A stretch of 64,000 nucleotides of DNA from Acidobacteriota bacterium (GTDB lineage Bacteria > Acidobacteriota > Vicinamibacteria > Vicinamibacterales > CAVVIG01): positions 210,598-274,597 of the forward strand of contig JADZED010000027.1 of assembly GCA_020850715.1 (NCBI GenBank), read 5' to 3'. Positions 36,355 to 45,439 of this stretch are shown here, one piece after another. The number at the start of each line of letters is the position of its first letter. Position 1 is the stretch's first letter. The translations under genes were made by a program, and so were the position numbers. Under the pieces are notes generated by a model that saw only the letters and a list, made by a program, of their open reading frames with translations, was not told the DNA's origin and did no database searches.

Positions 36355-38472
36355 TCAGGGGATGATCTCGACCGACTCGATCACGTCCCCCTCGAGGATG
36401 AGATCGACGACGTCGATGCCGTTCAGGACCTGGGCGAAGACCGTGTACTCGTGGTCGAACCGCGGGTTGTCGACCGTGTCGATGAAGATCTGCGCGTCGC
36501 CGGTGTCGCGGCCCCGCGTGGAGAGACCGACGGCGCCGCGCACGTGCGGCCAGAGACCGAGCTCGTCGCGCATGTACCGATCGTAGCCGACGTATTCGTT
36601 GGCGCCCGGGCTGCCGCCCTGAACCGCCATGTTGGGGACGATGCGGTGAAAGGTCAGGCCGTGGTAGTAGCCCGCCTCGGCGAGCCGCGCGAACTGCACG
36701 ACCGTGCCCGGCGCCTCGCGCGGGAGCAGCGCGATCTCGAAGCTGCCGACGCCGCGAACCGAGATGCGCGCGCGCGGGGCTGCGAGGCGCTGCAGAGCGG
36801 CGGCATCGACGTCGAGGCCGGCCGCCGCGCCGGCGCCGCGGCCGGGCTTCGGCGCAGGCACCGGCGAGCCAATCGAGGCGAGCGCATCGGCGACCGCCTG
36901 CCTCGGGTCGGCCCCGTTGTCGGTCCCCTCCTCGATCAGCCGCTCGAGGGCGCGCGCGAGCGCCGGCGCGGCGGCGCCGCGATCGGGCGTGCCGGCCAGC
37001 GCGAGAGCGGCGGCGCGCACGACCTGATGGCTGCCGCGGGCAAGCGCGGCGACGTACACCTGGTCCGCGGCGTGCCCGGCGGTCTCCGAAAGGGCGGCAA
37101 TCGCCGCCTCCGACACGTTGTCGTCCGGATCGGCGGCGAGACGTTCGAGCACGGCGCGGTCGCGGAGCACGGCCGCAGCGCGCGCGGCATACATGCGCAG
37201 CGGCCATGCGCGCGCGCCCGCGATCGCCGGCAGCGAGGCTGCCGCTTTCGCGGGCAGCGCCGAGGCGAGCGCCACGATCGCGTGCGCCGTCCGATGCCAG
37301 CCGCGCGCCGATCCGGCGGCCGGCACGTCGGCGACCGCCCGCTCGAGCACGGCCATCGCATCGGGGAGCGCGCGACAGGCGGCGAGCCGATCGATCGCCA
37401 TCAGCGCCACGTGCGCGTCGGCATCCTTGCTGGCGCCGACGAGGAACGGACAGGCCGCGCCGCCGAGCGCGCCGTACAGCGCGCGCGCGGCCTCGAGCCG
37501 GACCATCGGCGAGGTGTCGATCATGCCTGAGACCAGCGCCGCCTGCCGGCGCGACAGCACGACCGGCGGGTCGCTGGTTTCGCCGGCCGGCACGAACGCC
37601 GGCACCGGTTGGGCCGGAGCCTTGGAAGCCTGCTCCCGTTCCGCGGCTGGGCCGGCGACCGGCACGACCCCGGCGAACGGGTCGCCTGACGGAGCCGGCA
37701 GCGCTGCGAGCTTCATCGCCAGCCGGCGCACTTGCGCGTCCGGGTCGGCTGCCGCCTGCTGGACGATGTCGCCGGCGGCGGCGCCGGCGGCAATCAGCCC
37801 TTCGAGCGCCAGGCGGCGGACGCGGGCGCCGCTGGTTGCCTCGTCTTCGCGCGGCGTCGACAGCTCGACGAGCGCGGCGATCACCCGGGCGTCGGGCGGG
37901 CCGAATGCCTGCTGCGCGCGCACGAACGTCTCGAGCCCCTGCGCGATGGCGAGACGATCGTCGGTGCCATCCCGCGTGCCGAGATCCGCGACGATCGACC
38001 GCGCCGCCTCGCGCGCCTCGCCAGATGTCGCGTAAGGCAGCCGCGCGAGCGTTTCGAGAATCGCCGCGCGCACCGCCGGCACCTCTTCGAGCGCCAGGCG
38101 CGCGCGCAGCGACTGCGTCGCGGTCTTCAGCGCAGGATCCGGTTTCGTCCCGCGTGCGCCCTGCGCCGCCTGGCCGATCGCGTTGGCCGCGGCGGCGCGC
38201 ACCTCCGGCGCCGAGTGCCGCAGCGACGGGAGCAGGCCGCTGATGAGCGAAGGCCGCTCCAGCCGGCCGAGCGCGCGCACGGCAATCCGCGCGATCTCGG
38301 GATCGCGGCTCCGCACGCCGGCGCGCAACACGGCGAGGTCGCCTGCCGTCGGCGCGCCGCGCGCCTCGGCCCGGAGGATCGTCAGGGGGTTCGCGGTCTG
38401 GGCGGCCGAGGGCAGGGCGGCGAGCGTGCAGCAGGCGGCGAGCAGCAGGAGGCGCAGCCGCACGTCGATCAC
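36355..38472 (-). CDS. Exported HEAT-repeat protein fused to a cyclophilin-type peptidyl-prolyl isomerase
   Basis: A 705-residue protein with a signal peptide (RLLLLAACCTLAALPSAAQ). Residues about 30-500 are HEAT-like helical repeats (for example IARIAVRALGRLERPSLISGLLPSL and EVRAAAANAIGQA). The C-terminal 160 residues are a cyclophilin domain with FARLAEAGYYHGLTFHRIVPNMAVQGGSPGAN and GDAQIFIDT. It should be a periplasmic proline isomerase with a large protein-binding platform. The start is GTG 38472, overlapping the stop of the M49 peptidase by 4 bases (GTGA). The fusion is a recurrent acidobacterial-type arrangement, but the partner protein is unknown. Confidence 0.85.
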   Translation of the reverse strand: MIDVRLRLLLLAACCTLAALPSAAQTANPLTILRAEARGAPTAGDLAVLRAGVRSRDPEIARIAVRALGRLERPSLISGLLPSLRHSAPEVRAAAANAIGQAAQGARGTKPDPALKTATQSLRARLALEEVPAVRAAILETLARLPYATSGEAREAARSIVADLGTRDGTDDRLAIAQGLETFVRAQQAFGPPDARVIAALVELSTPREDEATSGARVRRLALEGLIAAGAAAGDIVQQAAADPDAQVRRLAMKLAALPAPSGDPFAGVVPVAGPAAEREQASKAPAQPVPAFVPAGETSDPPVVLSRRQAALVSGMIDTSPMVRLEAARALYGALGGAACPFLVGASKDADAHVALMAIDRLAACRALPDAMAVLERAVADVPAAGSARGWHRTAHAIVALASALPAKAAASLPAIAGARAWPLRMYAARAAAVLRDRAVLERLAADPDDNVSEAAIAALSETAGHAADQVYVAALARGSHQVVRAAALALAGTPDRGAAAPALARALERLIEEGTDNGADPRQAVADALASIGSPVPAPKPGRGAGAAAGLDVDAAALQRLAAPRARISVRGVGSFEIALLPREAPGTVVQFARLAEAGYYHGLTFHRIVPNMAVQGGSPGANEYVGYDRYMRDELGLWPHVRGAVGLSTRGRDTGDAQIFIDTVDNPRFDHEYTVFAQVLNGIDVVDLILEGDVIESVEIIP

Positions 38473-40445
38473 CGCAGGGATCGGGTGGCCGCCGAGTACT
38501 CGAGCATCTGGGACGTGAGATCCAGGGGATAGGACATCTCCACGTCCACGATCGCGCCGGCGGCGTCGCGGATCGGCGCAAGGCGCGGCATCACGAACCC
38601 GGTGTACGACGGCAGCCCGAGCCGTTCGACGCGCGCGACCACCTCGTCGCGCAGCGCCGGATCGAAGCGCACGCCGTAGGTCTCGACCAGCTCTTTCGCG
38701 GCGGCGTAGTCCCCCCGCGCCTTGATGCGCTGCACCTCGGCCAGCAGGCGCGCGACCCCGGCGCGGAACGCCTTCGCGTCGGTCATCACGTAGTAGGTCC
38801 GGCCGGCGCGCACGCGCACGTCGATCGCCCCGGCGTTGGCCATGAGCCAGTGCACGATCAGGTGCCGGTTGCGCATGTGATCTTCTTCGATCTGCGTCCC
38901 TTCGCGCACGCGCCGGAGCTGCACCAGCGCGTTGCGCGCGTAGCCCTCGTACTCGGCGAGCACGATCGCCTCGTGATCCTCCGCCGCGAGCAGCCCGATC
39001 TCGACGAGCTCCGGATCGGGCAGGAAGTAGAGCGCGACCAGATCGGCGCGCGCCTCTTCGACGGCCGAGAAGTGCTCCTTCAACGCGGCCGGCGGGTTCA
39101 CCGCCAGCCATTCCTCGACGCGCCCCGATCCGTGGCCGATCACCTCGTGCAGGTTGGTGGTCAGCTCGGAGGCGAACGGCCCCCACCGCTCGGCGCGCGC
39201 CGCCTCCTCGGCGGTCCACGAGAACTCGCGGCGGTATTCCGGCGGCGTCGATCGCTCGTACGCCTCGTGCACGTTCGCCAGCGACACCGACTTGGAACCG
39301 TGCCGCTCGCGGATCCGCTGATCGTTGGGCAGGTTGATGCCGACCGGCGTGACCGGCCCGGAGTCTCCGGTTTCGATCACGACCTCGATCGCGCTCGCCG
39401 TCACCCCCTTCACGCCGTCTTTCCGGTACCTCGGGTCCCATGGCATGCGATCTTCGAACCACTGGGCGTGCTCCGCGATCTTCCGGATCTCCCTCGTCTT
39501 CTCGCGGTTCACGAACGAGACGATCGCCTCCCACGCGCCCTTGATGCTGCGGGCATCGAGGTACACCTCGATGAAGCCGTTGATGGTGTCGACCGGCGAC
39601 TCGCGGTCGTGCACCCAGGCGATGTCGTACGCCTCCCGGTCCGCCTGCTCGCCGCTCCGATAGAAGGCAATCAACGCGCCGAGCGCGCGCGCCATCGGCG
39701 CGGTGGCATACGGCACCGCCGCCTCGAGGTGGCCGACGATCGCGGAAATCTGCGCGCCGTACCGTCCGCCGACCTTGTACACCTCCTCGACCAGCCGCCC
39801 GGCTCTCTTCACCAGCCTCGAATTGAGCGGGTAGCGCTCCTTGAAGCCCTCGAGATCCGCCATCGTCACATCGTCGTACAGGTTGTTGGCGCTCGAGGCG
39901 AGGATGTCGGCCCCCTCGGGCGGCGACTTGGCCGTCACCGTGGGGTCGAAGAGCGGATCGAAGAGCATCGGCGCGAGCCGGTCGAGCAACGCATCGAGCG
40001 TCTCGCCGGCGCGCAGCGGAAACGATGCGCCGTCGCGCGCGGCCGCGTGCGCTGCGGCGGCGAACGCCCCGGGGGTGCAGCCCGGCACGAACTTGCGCGC
40101 CGTCATGTTGTTGTACGGACCGGTGTTGATCCAGAAGAGCTTCGTGTAGCGTTCGATCTCGGCGAGCGTGGCCGCATCGACGTGAGCGGCGTGCGTGAGG
40201 ATCGCCTCGAGCAGGTCGCGCATCTCGAGACCGTGCGCGTAGCGCTGATCGTAGAAGATGTCGCGCCCGGCGATGGCGGCCTGGTAGAGATGCCAGACGA
40301 GCAGCTTGTCGTCGAGCGGGAGATCGGCGAACCCGTCGGCGTACAACTGCACGACCGCCGCATCGTCCACCCGTTCCAGCAGGTATGGGCGATCGACGGT
40401 GGTTGCGGCGCGGCGGGCGGTCGGCGCTTCCGGAGGCGTCGGCAT
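38469..40445 (-). CDS. Dipeptidyl-peptidase III-like metallopeptidase (M49 family)
   Basis: A 658-residue zinc peptidase. The zinc motif is TTNLHEVIGHGSGR (H433, E434, H438), and the third ligand glutamate comes from FSAVEEARADLVALY (about E463-E464). This six-residue HExxGH form plus EExRAD is the M49 signature. There is no signal peptide, so it is probably cytosolic, cleaving dipeptides from oligopeptide N-termini. It begins 26 bases after the stop of the MBL-fold gene and overlaps the HEAT-cyclophilin gene. Confidence 0.9.
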   Translation of the reverse strand: MPTPPEAPTARRAATTVDRPYLLERVDDAAVVQLYADGFADLPLDDKLLVWHLYQAAIAGRDIFYDQRYAHGLEMRDLLEAILTHAAHVDAATLAEIERYTKLFWINTGPYNNMTARKFVPGCTPGAFAAAAHAAARDGASFPLRAGETLDALLDRLAPMLFDPLFDPTVTAKSPPEGADILASSANNLYDDVTMADLEGFKERYPLNSRLVKRAGRLVEEVYKVGGRYGAQISAIVGHLEAAVPYATAPMARALGALIAFYRSGEQADREAYDIAWVHDRESPVDTINGFIEVYLDARSIKGAWEAIVSFVNREKTREIRKIAEHAQWFEDRMPWDPRYRKDGVKGVTASAIEVVIETGDSGPVTPVGINLPNDQRIRERHGSKSVSLANVHEAYERSTPPEYRREFSWTAEEAARAERWGPFASELTTNLHEVIGHGSGRVEEWLAVNPPAALKEHFSAVEEARADLVALYFLPDPELVEIGLLAAEDHEAIVLAEYEGYARNALVQLRRVREGTQIEEDHMRNRHLIVHWLMANAGAIDVRVRAGRTYYVMTDAKAFRAGVARLLAEVQRIKARGDYAAAKELVETYGVRFDPALRDEVVARVERLGLPSYTGFVMPRLAPIRDAAGAIVDVEMSYPLDLTSQMLEYSAATRSLR

Positions 40446-40471
40446 GATGGAATCGCGGCTTCTGGACTAGC

Positions 40472-41848
40472 CTATCCGAGCGGGACGCGTTCGAGGTAGC
40501 CCGCCACGCGCACCGGCCAGCCGAGCTTCGCCTTGATCGTCGATTCGAGCGCGGTCAGCGCCGGCGGCTCGCCGTGCACCAGGTAGGTCATCCCCGGGGC
40601 CTTCTCGAATCCCGAGAGCCATCGCACGATCTCGCCCGCGTCGGCGTGGGCCGACATCGCGTTCAGCTTCTCGACGCGCGCCTCCACCATCACCTGGCGG
40701 CCGTGGATCTTCACCTGCGCCGCTCCCTCGATCAGCGCCCGCCCGCGCGTGCCGGCGGCCTGGTACCCGACAAACAGCACGGTGTTCTTCGGCGACGGCA
40801 GCGCCGCGGCCAGATGGTGCAGCACGCGCCCGCCGGTGGCCATCCCGCTCGCGGCGATGACGATCGCCTGCTGCGACGAGGCGACGAGCTCGGCCGAATC
40901 CTCGGGCGATGCGACAACGGTGAAGCGGCGGGTCGAGAAGGCGGAGACGCCGCGCTCGGCCGGCTTCATGTCGGGATCGAGCTCGTGCAGCCGCTCCGAG
41001 TAGAACTCGAGCGCGCCCGCCGCCATCGGGCTGTCGACGTAGACCGGCAGCGTGGGGATCCGGCGCTCTTCCTCGAGCCGCCGCAGCCAGTAGACGACCT
41101 CTTCGACGCGGCCGATCGCGAACGACGGGATGATCAGCCGGCCGCCGCGCGCGACCGCCTCGTTCACGATCCGCGCGATCAGATCGCCGTGGTCGTCCGG
41201 TTCGTGAAGGCGGTTGCCGTAGGTCGATTCGACCAGCAGCACGTCGGCCTCGGCGACCGGCCGCGGATCGGGCAGCACCGGCCGCCCGTAGCGGCCCAGA
41301 TCGCCGCCGAACAGGAACGTACGGCTGTCGGTGCGGATCCGCGCGTAGGCGGAGCCGAGCAGGTGGCCGGCGTCGATGAATTCGACCTCGAGGCCCGGCG
41401 CGACCGGCACCGGCCGATCGTAGCCGACCGGCTGCAGCAGCGTCAGCGCCCGCGCCGCATCGAACTCGGTGTACAGCGGAAGCGCCGGGTGGTGCTTCGA
41501 GAAGCCGCGCTTGTTGGCGAGACGCGCGTCTTCCTCCTGGATCTTCGCGGAGTCGGGCAGCACCAGCGTGCACAGCTCGCGCGTGCCCGGCGTGCAGAAC
41601 ACGCGCCCGCGGAAGCCGCCCGCGACCAGCCGCGGCAGGTAGCCGCAATGATCGAGGTGCGCGTGCGTGAGCACCACCGCATCGATCGTGCGCGGATCGA
41701 CCGGCAGCGCCGCCCAGTTGCGGAGCCGCAGCTCCTTGAGCCCCTGGAACAGGCCGCAGTCGACGAGGATCTTCTGCCGGCCGAGCTCGATCAGGTGCTT
41801 GGATCCGGTGACCGTGCCCGCCGCGCCGAGAAACGTCAGTGTGGACAT
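40472..41848 (-). CDS. MBL-fold beta-CASP RNA/nucleic-acid hydrolase
   Basis: A 458-residue metallo-beta-lactamase-fold protein with a beta-CASP insert. It shows VLTHAHLDHCGYLPRL (motif 2), the metal aspartate region IDAGHLLGSAYARI, FGGDLGRYGRPVLPDP, VESTYGNRLH and the C-terminal motif MSAHADAGEI with VHGEP. Relatives (YsiA/CPSF73-like) are RNA endo- or exonucleases. The ATG at 41848 is preferred over 41866 because it begins directly with the strand STLTFLGAAGTVTGSKHLIE. The 202 bases upstream hold no gene. Confidence 0.88.
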   Translation of the reverse strand: MSTLTFLGAAGTVTGSKHLIELGRQKILVDCGLFQGLKELRLRNWAALPVDPRTIDAVVLTHAHLDHCGYLPRLVAGGFRGRVFCTPGTRELCTLVLPDSAKIQEEDARLANKRGFSKHHPALPLYTEFDAARALTLLQPVGYDRPVPVAPGLEVEFIDAGHLLGSAYARIRTDSRTFLFGGDLGRYGRPVLPDPRPVAEADVLLVESTYGNRLHEPDDHGDLIARIVNEAVARGGRLIIPSFAIGRVEEVVYWLRRLEEERRIPTLPVYVDSPMAAGALEFYSERLHELDPDMKPAERGVSAFSTRRFTVVASPEDSAELVASSQQAIVIAASGMATGGRVLHHLAAALPSPKNTVLFVGYQAAGTRGRALIEGAAQVKIHGRQVMVEARVEKLNAMSAHADAGEIVRWLSGFEKAPGMTYLVHGEPPALTALESTIKAKLGWPVRVAGYLERVPLG

Positions 41849-42050
41849 CGATGATCCATCGTCCATGGCCCCGGCGGCGTTTCATCGCCGGGACGGTTCG
41901 AGGGGCCGGCGACCCCCGTCCGCGAACAGCCCCACCCGTCGCCCGGCGAATCGCGCGCGTCACGGGAGTCGCCTGCGCGCAGGGCGGGGCGCCCCGTTCG
42001 CGCCCACCCGCGATCGCGCACTGCCCCTGCCTGCATCACTCCGCCGATCC

Positions 42051-43034
42051 CTACGTGAACAGCCCCACCTGCCCGCCGGTATGCCAGAACACGACCGTCT
42101 GCCGATCGGTGAGGCGTCCCTGCCGGACCAGCGCGATGAGCCCCGCCATCGCCTTGGCGGTGTAGGTCGGATCGAGGAACAGCGCCTCGGTCCGCGCCGC
42201 CAGCTCGATCGCTTCGCGCGAGGCCGGCGTCGGAATCCCGTAGCCGTCGCCGACGAAGCGGTCGTCCACGTCGATGGCCGCGCCGCGCTCGACCTGCTCC
42301 GGCGACGCTTTCAACAGCTCGCCGATGCCCGAAACGATGGCCCTCACGTCGGCCTGCAGCATCGCCGCCGGCTGGTCGGCGCTGACGCCGACGATGCGCA
42401 GCGGCAGGCCGAGGAGGCGGGCCGCAGCGACCAGGCCCGCCTGCGTGCCGCCCGACGAAGAGGCGTGGACGATCGCGTCGGGCGCGGCGGGCAGCTGATC
42501 GAGCAGCTCCAGCATCGCCGCGACGTAGCCGAGCGCGCCGAGCGGGGTGGAGGCGCCGACCGGAATCACGTACGGCCGGCGCCCCTCGCGGCGCAGCCGA
42601 TCGGCGATCTCGAGCATGCGCGGCCCGCGATCGGCAGGCGCGGCCACATAGTCGATCTCGGCGCCGAGGAGCGCGTCGAGCAGCGCGTTGGCCGTCCGCC
42701 GCTCGGGCTCGACGCCGTTGACGACGAGCACGGCGCGCAGGCCGAGCCTGGCGGCCGCCGCCGCGGTGACGCGCGCGTGGTTCGACTGCACGCCGCCGGC
42801 CGTGATCAGCGTGTCGGCCCGTTCGGCCAGCGCCGCCGCCGCGACGAACGCGAGCTTCCGGACCTTGTGGCCTCCGAACCCGAACGCAATCGCATCGTCG
42901 CGCTTGACCAGCAGCCGCGGACCGCCGCCGAGCAGCGTGGAGAGGCGCGGCACGGCCTCGAGCGGCGTCGGCGCGCCGACGAGCGGAACGGCCGCGACGC
43001 GCGCGAGCGCCTCGCGGAGCGCGGCAGGGGTCAC
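42051..43034 (-). CDS. ACC deaminase / D-cysteine desulfhydrase family PLP enzyme
   Basis: A fold-type II PLP enzyme of about 327 residues. PLP lysine region FGGHKVRKLAF, cofactor-contact block LITAGGVQSNHARVTAAAAARLG, phosphate loop HASSSGGTQAGLV, and a C-terminal VVFWHTGGQVGLF. It either deaminates 1-aminocyclopropane-1-carboxylate or, more often in soil bacteria, releases sulfide from D-cysteine. The residues that separate these activities cannot be judged safely here. GTG 43034 is chosen because the frame upstream runs into the promoter region. Confidence 0.88.
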   Translation of the reverse strand: MTPAALREALARVAAVPLVGAPTPLEAVPRLSTLLGGGPRLLVKRDDAIAFGFGGHKVRKLAFVAAAALAERADTLITAGGVQSNHARVTAAAAARLGLRAVLVVNGVEPERRTANALLDALLGAEIDYVAAPADRGPRMLEIADRLRREGRRPYVIPVGASTPLGALGYVAAMLELLDQLPAAPDAIVHASSSGGTQAGLVAAARLLGLPLRIVGVSADQPAAMLQADVRAIVSGIGELLKASPEQVERGAAIDVDDRFVGDGYGIPTPASREAIELAARTEALFLDPTYTAKAMAGLIALVRQGRLTDRQTVVFWHTGGQVGLFT

Positions 43035-43060
43035 CGACGCGCATTGTATAGTAGGCAACC
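43035..43060. promoter_or_regulatory. 26-bp divergent promoter region
   Basis: The starts at 43034 (minus) and 43061 (plus) are separated by 26 bases. TACAAT (43048-43043, minus strand) and TATAGT (43047-43052, plus strand) each end 8 bases before their start codons and overlap each other by two bases. Confidence 0.5.
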
Positions 43061-43915
43061 GTGAACGATCTTGTGACCGCGCTCGGGGCGGGCGGCTCCG
43101 TGTTCGCCGTGGAGCTGAGGCCGCCGCGCGCGGAGCTGGCGGACCACGAGGGGATGGACGCCTGGATCGACACCTATCATGGCGTCCGGCGGCTCACGCG
43201 GCAGGGCACCTACGTCTTTCTCACCGACAGCGCCGTCGGATCGCAGGAGGAAGACAACCTGCGGCACCTGATCACGAATCTCGGCACCGACGTGCCGCGC
43301 GAGCGGATCGTCCCGTTCCTGACGACGAAGCACCCGCTCGACTACTGTCTCTCCTATGCCGAGCGCGCGGCGCAGAACGGCTTCCCGGCGCTGGTCGTGC
43401 TGGGGGGCGACAAGCGGCTCGGCGCCCCGCGGTCGCTCGCGCACGGGTGGCAGCTGCGCGAGCTGCTGCGCGCGCACGTGCCGGGCATCCACATGGGCGG
43501 ATGGGCGAATCCGAACGCCGATGCCGAGCAGCAGGTGGGCTTCCTCGCCGCGGCGAGCTTCCATGCCGAGTTCTACCTGACCCAGATCGTGAGCCACCAC
43601 GCCGTCGCGCCGGTCGCGCGGTTTCTCGACGTGGCGGCGCGGCGGAACCTGAAGCTGCCCGGCGTGTTCGGCGTGTTCTTCTACCGCAGCGCCAACGCGC
43701 GCACGCTCCACGAGCTGAAGGACTTCCTGCCGGTGCCCATCGAGGGGCTCACGCGCGAGTTCGGCGGGGGGGCGTCGGCCGAGGACGTCTGCGCGCGGAC
43801 GATCCGGGCGCTGATGGAAGCGGGCGCGCGGCACTTCTACATCAGCAACCTGCCGGCCGCGCGCGCGCAGGCGGTTCTCGGATCGATTCTCGATCGGGTC
43901 GGCGTCGCGACGTAG
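43061..43915 (+). CDS. Methylenetetrahydrofolate reductase-like TIM-barrel protein
   Basis: A 284-residue protein resembling MTHFR: VFAVELRPPRAEL at the start, RIVPFLTTKHPLDYCLSYAERAAQNGFPALVVLGGD in the position of the folate-region and the typical G-D turn, and AEFYLTQIVSHH in place of the FiiTQ strand. It may reduce methylene-H4-folate or act on another C1-folate or flavin substrate. The spacing of motifs is somewhat different from canonical MetF, so I call it only MTHFR-like. It starts at GTG 43061 with a -10 element 8 bases upstream. Confidence 0.65.
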   Translation: MNDLVTALGAGGSVFAVELRPPRAELADHEGMDAWIDTYHGVRRLTRQGTYVFLTDSAVGSQEEDNLRHLITNLGTDVPRERIVPFLTTKHPLDYCLSYAERAAQNGFPALVVLGGDKRLGAPRSLAHGWQLRELLRAHVPGIHMGGWANPNADAEQQVGFLAAASFHAEFYLTQIVSHHAVAPVARFLDVAARRNLKLPGVFGVFFYRSANARTLHELKDFLPVPIEGLTREFGGGASAEDVCARTIRALMEAGARHFYISNLPAARAQAVLGSILDRVGVAT

Positions 43916-44029
43916 CGCCGTGGCGGAGGCTCGCGTCGCGATCGCGCCCGCCGCGAACCTCCTGAACCTTCTGAGCCCGGTGGACCGGGCGCGCCTTCCG
44001 AACCCGTGCGCCTGGCGCCACCCGTACAC

Positions 44030-44770
44030 CTATGCGAGATGCCGCCCCCCGTCGACCCGAATCGTCTCGCCGGTGATGAAGTCGCTGTCGAGCAGCGCGA
44101 GCACCGCCTTGGCGATCTCCGCCTCGCCGCCCCACCGGCCGAGCGGCGTCGCCTGCTCCACCGCTTCGAGCTCGCCGCGGCCGAGATCGGGCGGCGGGAG
44201 GATCGGCCCCGGGGCGATCGCGTTCACCAGGATGCCATCGGCCGCGAGCTCGAGCGCGAGCGCCTCGGTGAGCGCGATGGCGGCCGCCTTTGCGACGTAG
44301 TACGGCACATAGCCCCGGTAGCGCGGGCGTCCGCTGCGGGCCACCCAGTCGCCGAAGTTGACGATGCGGCCGCCGCCGGCCTCGCGCATGTGCGGCGCCG
44401 CCGCGCGCGCGCACAGGAACGCCGCGCGCAGGTCGACGGTCATCGGCGCATCCCAGTCGGCGACCGACAGCTCGGCGAACGGGCGCCGGACGTACACCGA
44501 CGCCATGTTGATCAGGATGTCGAGCCGCCCCAGCCCGCGTGCCGCCTCGGCGACCGCCGACGCGCAGCGCTCCGCCTGTGACAGATCCGCCTGGACGGCG
44601 AGGCCGCGCCGCCCCGCCGCGCCGATGCGGGCCACAGCCGCGTTCGCTTCGGCCTGCGATCGCCGGTAGGTGAGCGCCACGTCCACGCCCCGCCGCGCCA
44701 GCGCCTCGGCGACGACGGCCCCGATACGCCGGCCGCCGGTGATCAGCGCAGCTTTGCCGTTCAGGTCCAT
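44030..44770 (-). CDS. Short-chain dehydrogenase, pteridine reductase-like
   Basis: A 246-residue SDR. The cofactor motif is ALITGGRRIGAVVAEALARRG, with an arginine pair typical of pteridine reductases and FolM, and NADPH-binding YRRSQAEA. The active site has NFGDWVA in place of the usual serine, followed by YVPYYVAK (Tyr-x-x-x-Lys), and it ends ETIRVDGGRHLA. The Asp in place of Ser and the GRRIG start match PTR1/FolM-type enzymes that reduce dihydropterins. Together with the MTHFR-like gene nearby, a folate/pterin role is plausible but not proven. The general SDR call is certain. Confidence 0.82.
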   Translation of the reverse strand: MDLNGKAALITGGRRIGAVVAEALARRGVDVALTYRRSQAEANAAVARIGAAGRRGLAVQADLSQAERCASAVAEAARGLGRLDILINMASVYVRRPFAELSVADWDAPMTVDLRAAFLCARAAAPHMREAGGGRIVNFGDWVARSGRPRYRGYVPYYVAKAAAIALTEALALELAADGILVNAIAPGPILPPPDLGRGELEAVEQATPLGRWGGEAEIAKAVLALLDSDFITGETIRVDGGRHLA

Positions 44771-44777
44771 GGAGATG

Positions 44778-44783
44778 GTTCTA
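44778..44783 (-). promoter_or_regulatory. -10-like TAGAAC before the SDR gene
   Basis: On the minus strand TAGAAC ends 7 bases before the ATG at 44770. Confidence 0.4.
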
Positions 44784-45133
44784 CCACGAAGGCGCCGCCC
44801 GCGCTGCCGGCGACGCCGTGAGAGCCGGACCGCCGGCGGGTTCGCTCTCGGCGCGCAACGGCGGGAGCCGTCGTGCTGGCCGCTTTCTGGTGACGTCGGC
44901 CATCTGGCATCGGACGGACGATCGGCACGTCAGCATCCGGGCGAGCGCGCCGTGATGTCAGCCGTGGCGCTCGGCGGGCATTGAGAGCGCGTGTCGCACC
45001 CGCATCGCGCATCGCCGAGTGGCGTGCCGGGGCGCCGTGGATTGACGTGAGCGGGCTTGGGGCAACTGCGGCAAGCCGCGAGCCGCTACCGATTGTCAGC
45101 CAATTGTCAGCCATAGCCGAGCTGAGGCCCAGG
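44784..45133. other. Non-coding stretch at the core/accessory boundary
   Basis: I see no credible gene in these 350 bases. The only structure noticed is an 11-base tandem duplication, ATTGTCAGCCA, at 45092-45113. Base composition begins to change here, from the very G+C-rich core to the accessory region. Confidence 0.5.
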
Positions 45134-45153
45134 ATGTAGTAACATCACTACAT
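45134..45153. promoter_or_regulatory. Palindromic operator of the Phd/PIN operon
   Basis: ATGTAGT (45134-45140) and ACTACAT (45147-45153) are perfect inverted arms around a 6-base centre, overlapping the antitoxin start codon at 45152. Phd/YefM antitoxins repress their own operon through such palindromes, so this is the likely binding site. Confidence 0.6.
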
Positions 45154-45433
45154 GAAGCTCGGACTGCGCGAGGCCAACCAGCACTTCTCGAAAGCGATCA
45201 AGGCCGTCCGCGCAGGCAAGGAAGTCGTCCTCACAGAACGCGGCCAGCCGATCGCCGTCATCAAGCCGATCAAAGACGAGCGCGACTCTGGCGCTGCGCT
45301 CAAGCGCATGGCGGACGAAGGGTTGGTGACGTTGCCCACCCGCACGGGACCACTCCCGCGCTTCGAACCGGTTCCGAGCGGCGGCACGCCGCTCTCACAG
45401 ACCATCATCGACGATCGCGACGATCGCGCGTAG
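45152..45433 (+). CDS. Type II antitoxin, Phd/YefM family
   Basis: A 93-residue antitoxin. The N-terminal half (LGLREANQHFSKAIKAVRAGKEVVLTERGQPIAVIKP) is the Phd/YefM DNA-binding dimerisation domain. The C-terminal part is Pro/Arg-rich and likely disordered until it wraps the toxin. It precedes the PIN toxin by 6 bases, the usual order, and a palindrome covers its start codon. It should neutralise the toxin and repress the operon. Confidence 0.9.
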   Translation: MKLGLREANQHFSKAIKAVRAGKEVVLTERGQPIAVIKPIKDERDSGAALKRMADEGLVTLPTRTGPLPRFEPVPSGGTPLSQTIIDDRDDRA

Positions 45434-45439
45434 TCGGCC

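Noticed and set aside
41924..42069. 13-base direct repeat GAACAGCCCCACC at 41924 and 42057
   Set aside because: One copy is inside the ACC-deaminase-like gene end. No element structure or duplication of flanking sequence was seen.
44761..45114. 117-residue open frame on the minus strand at the boundary
   Set aside because: Ser/Arg/Pro-rich with no start context and no motif. Treated as non-coding.
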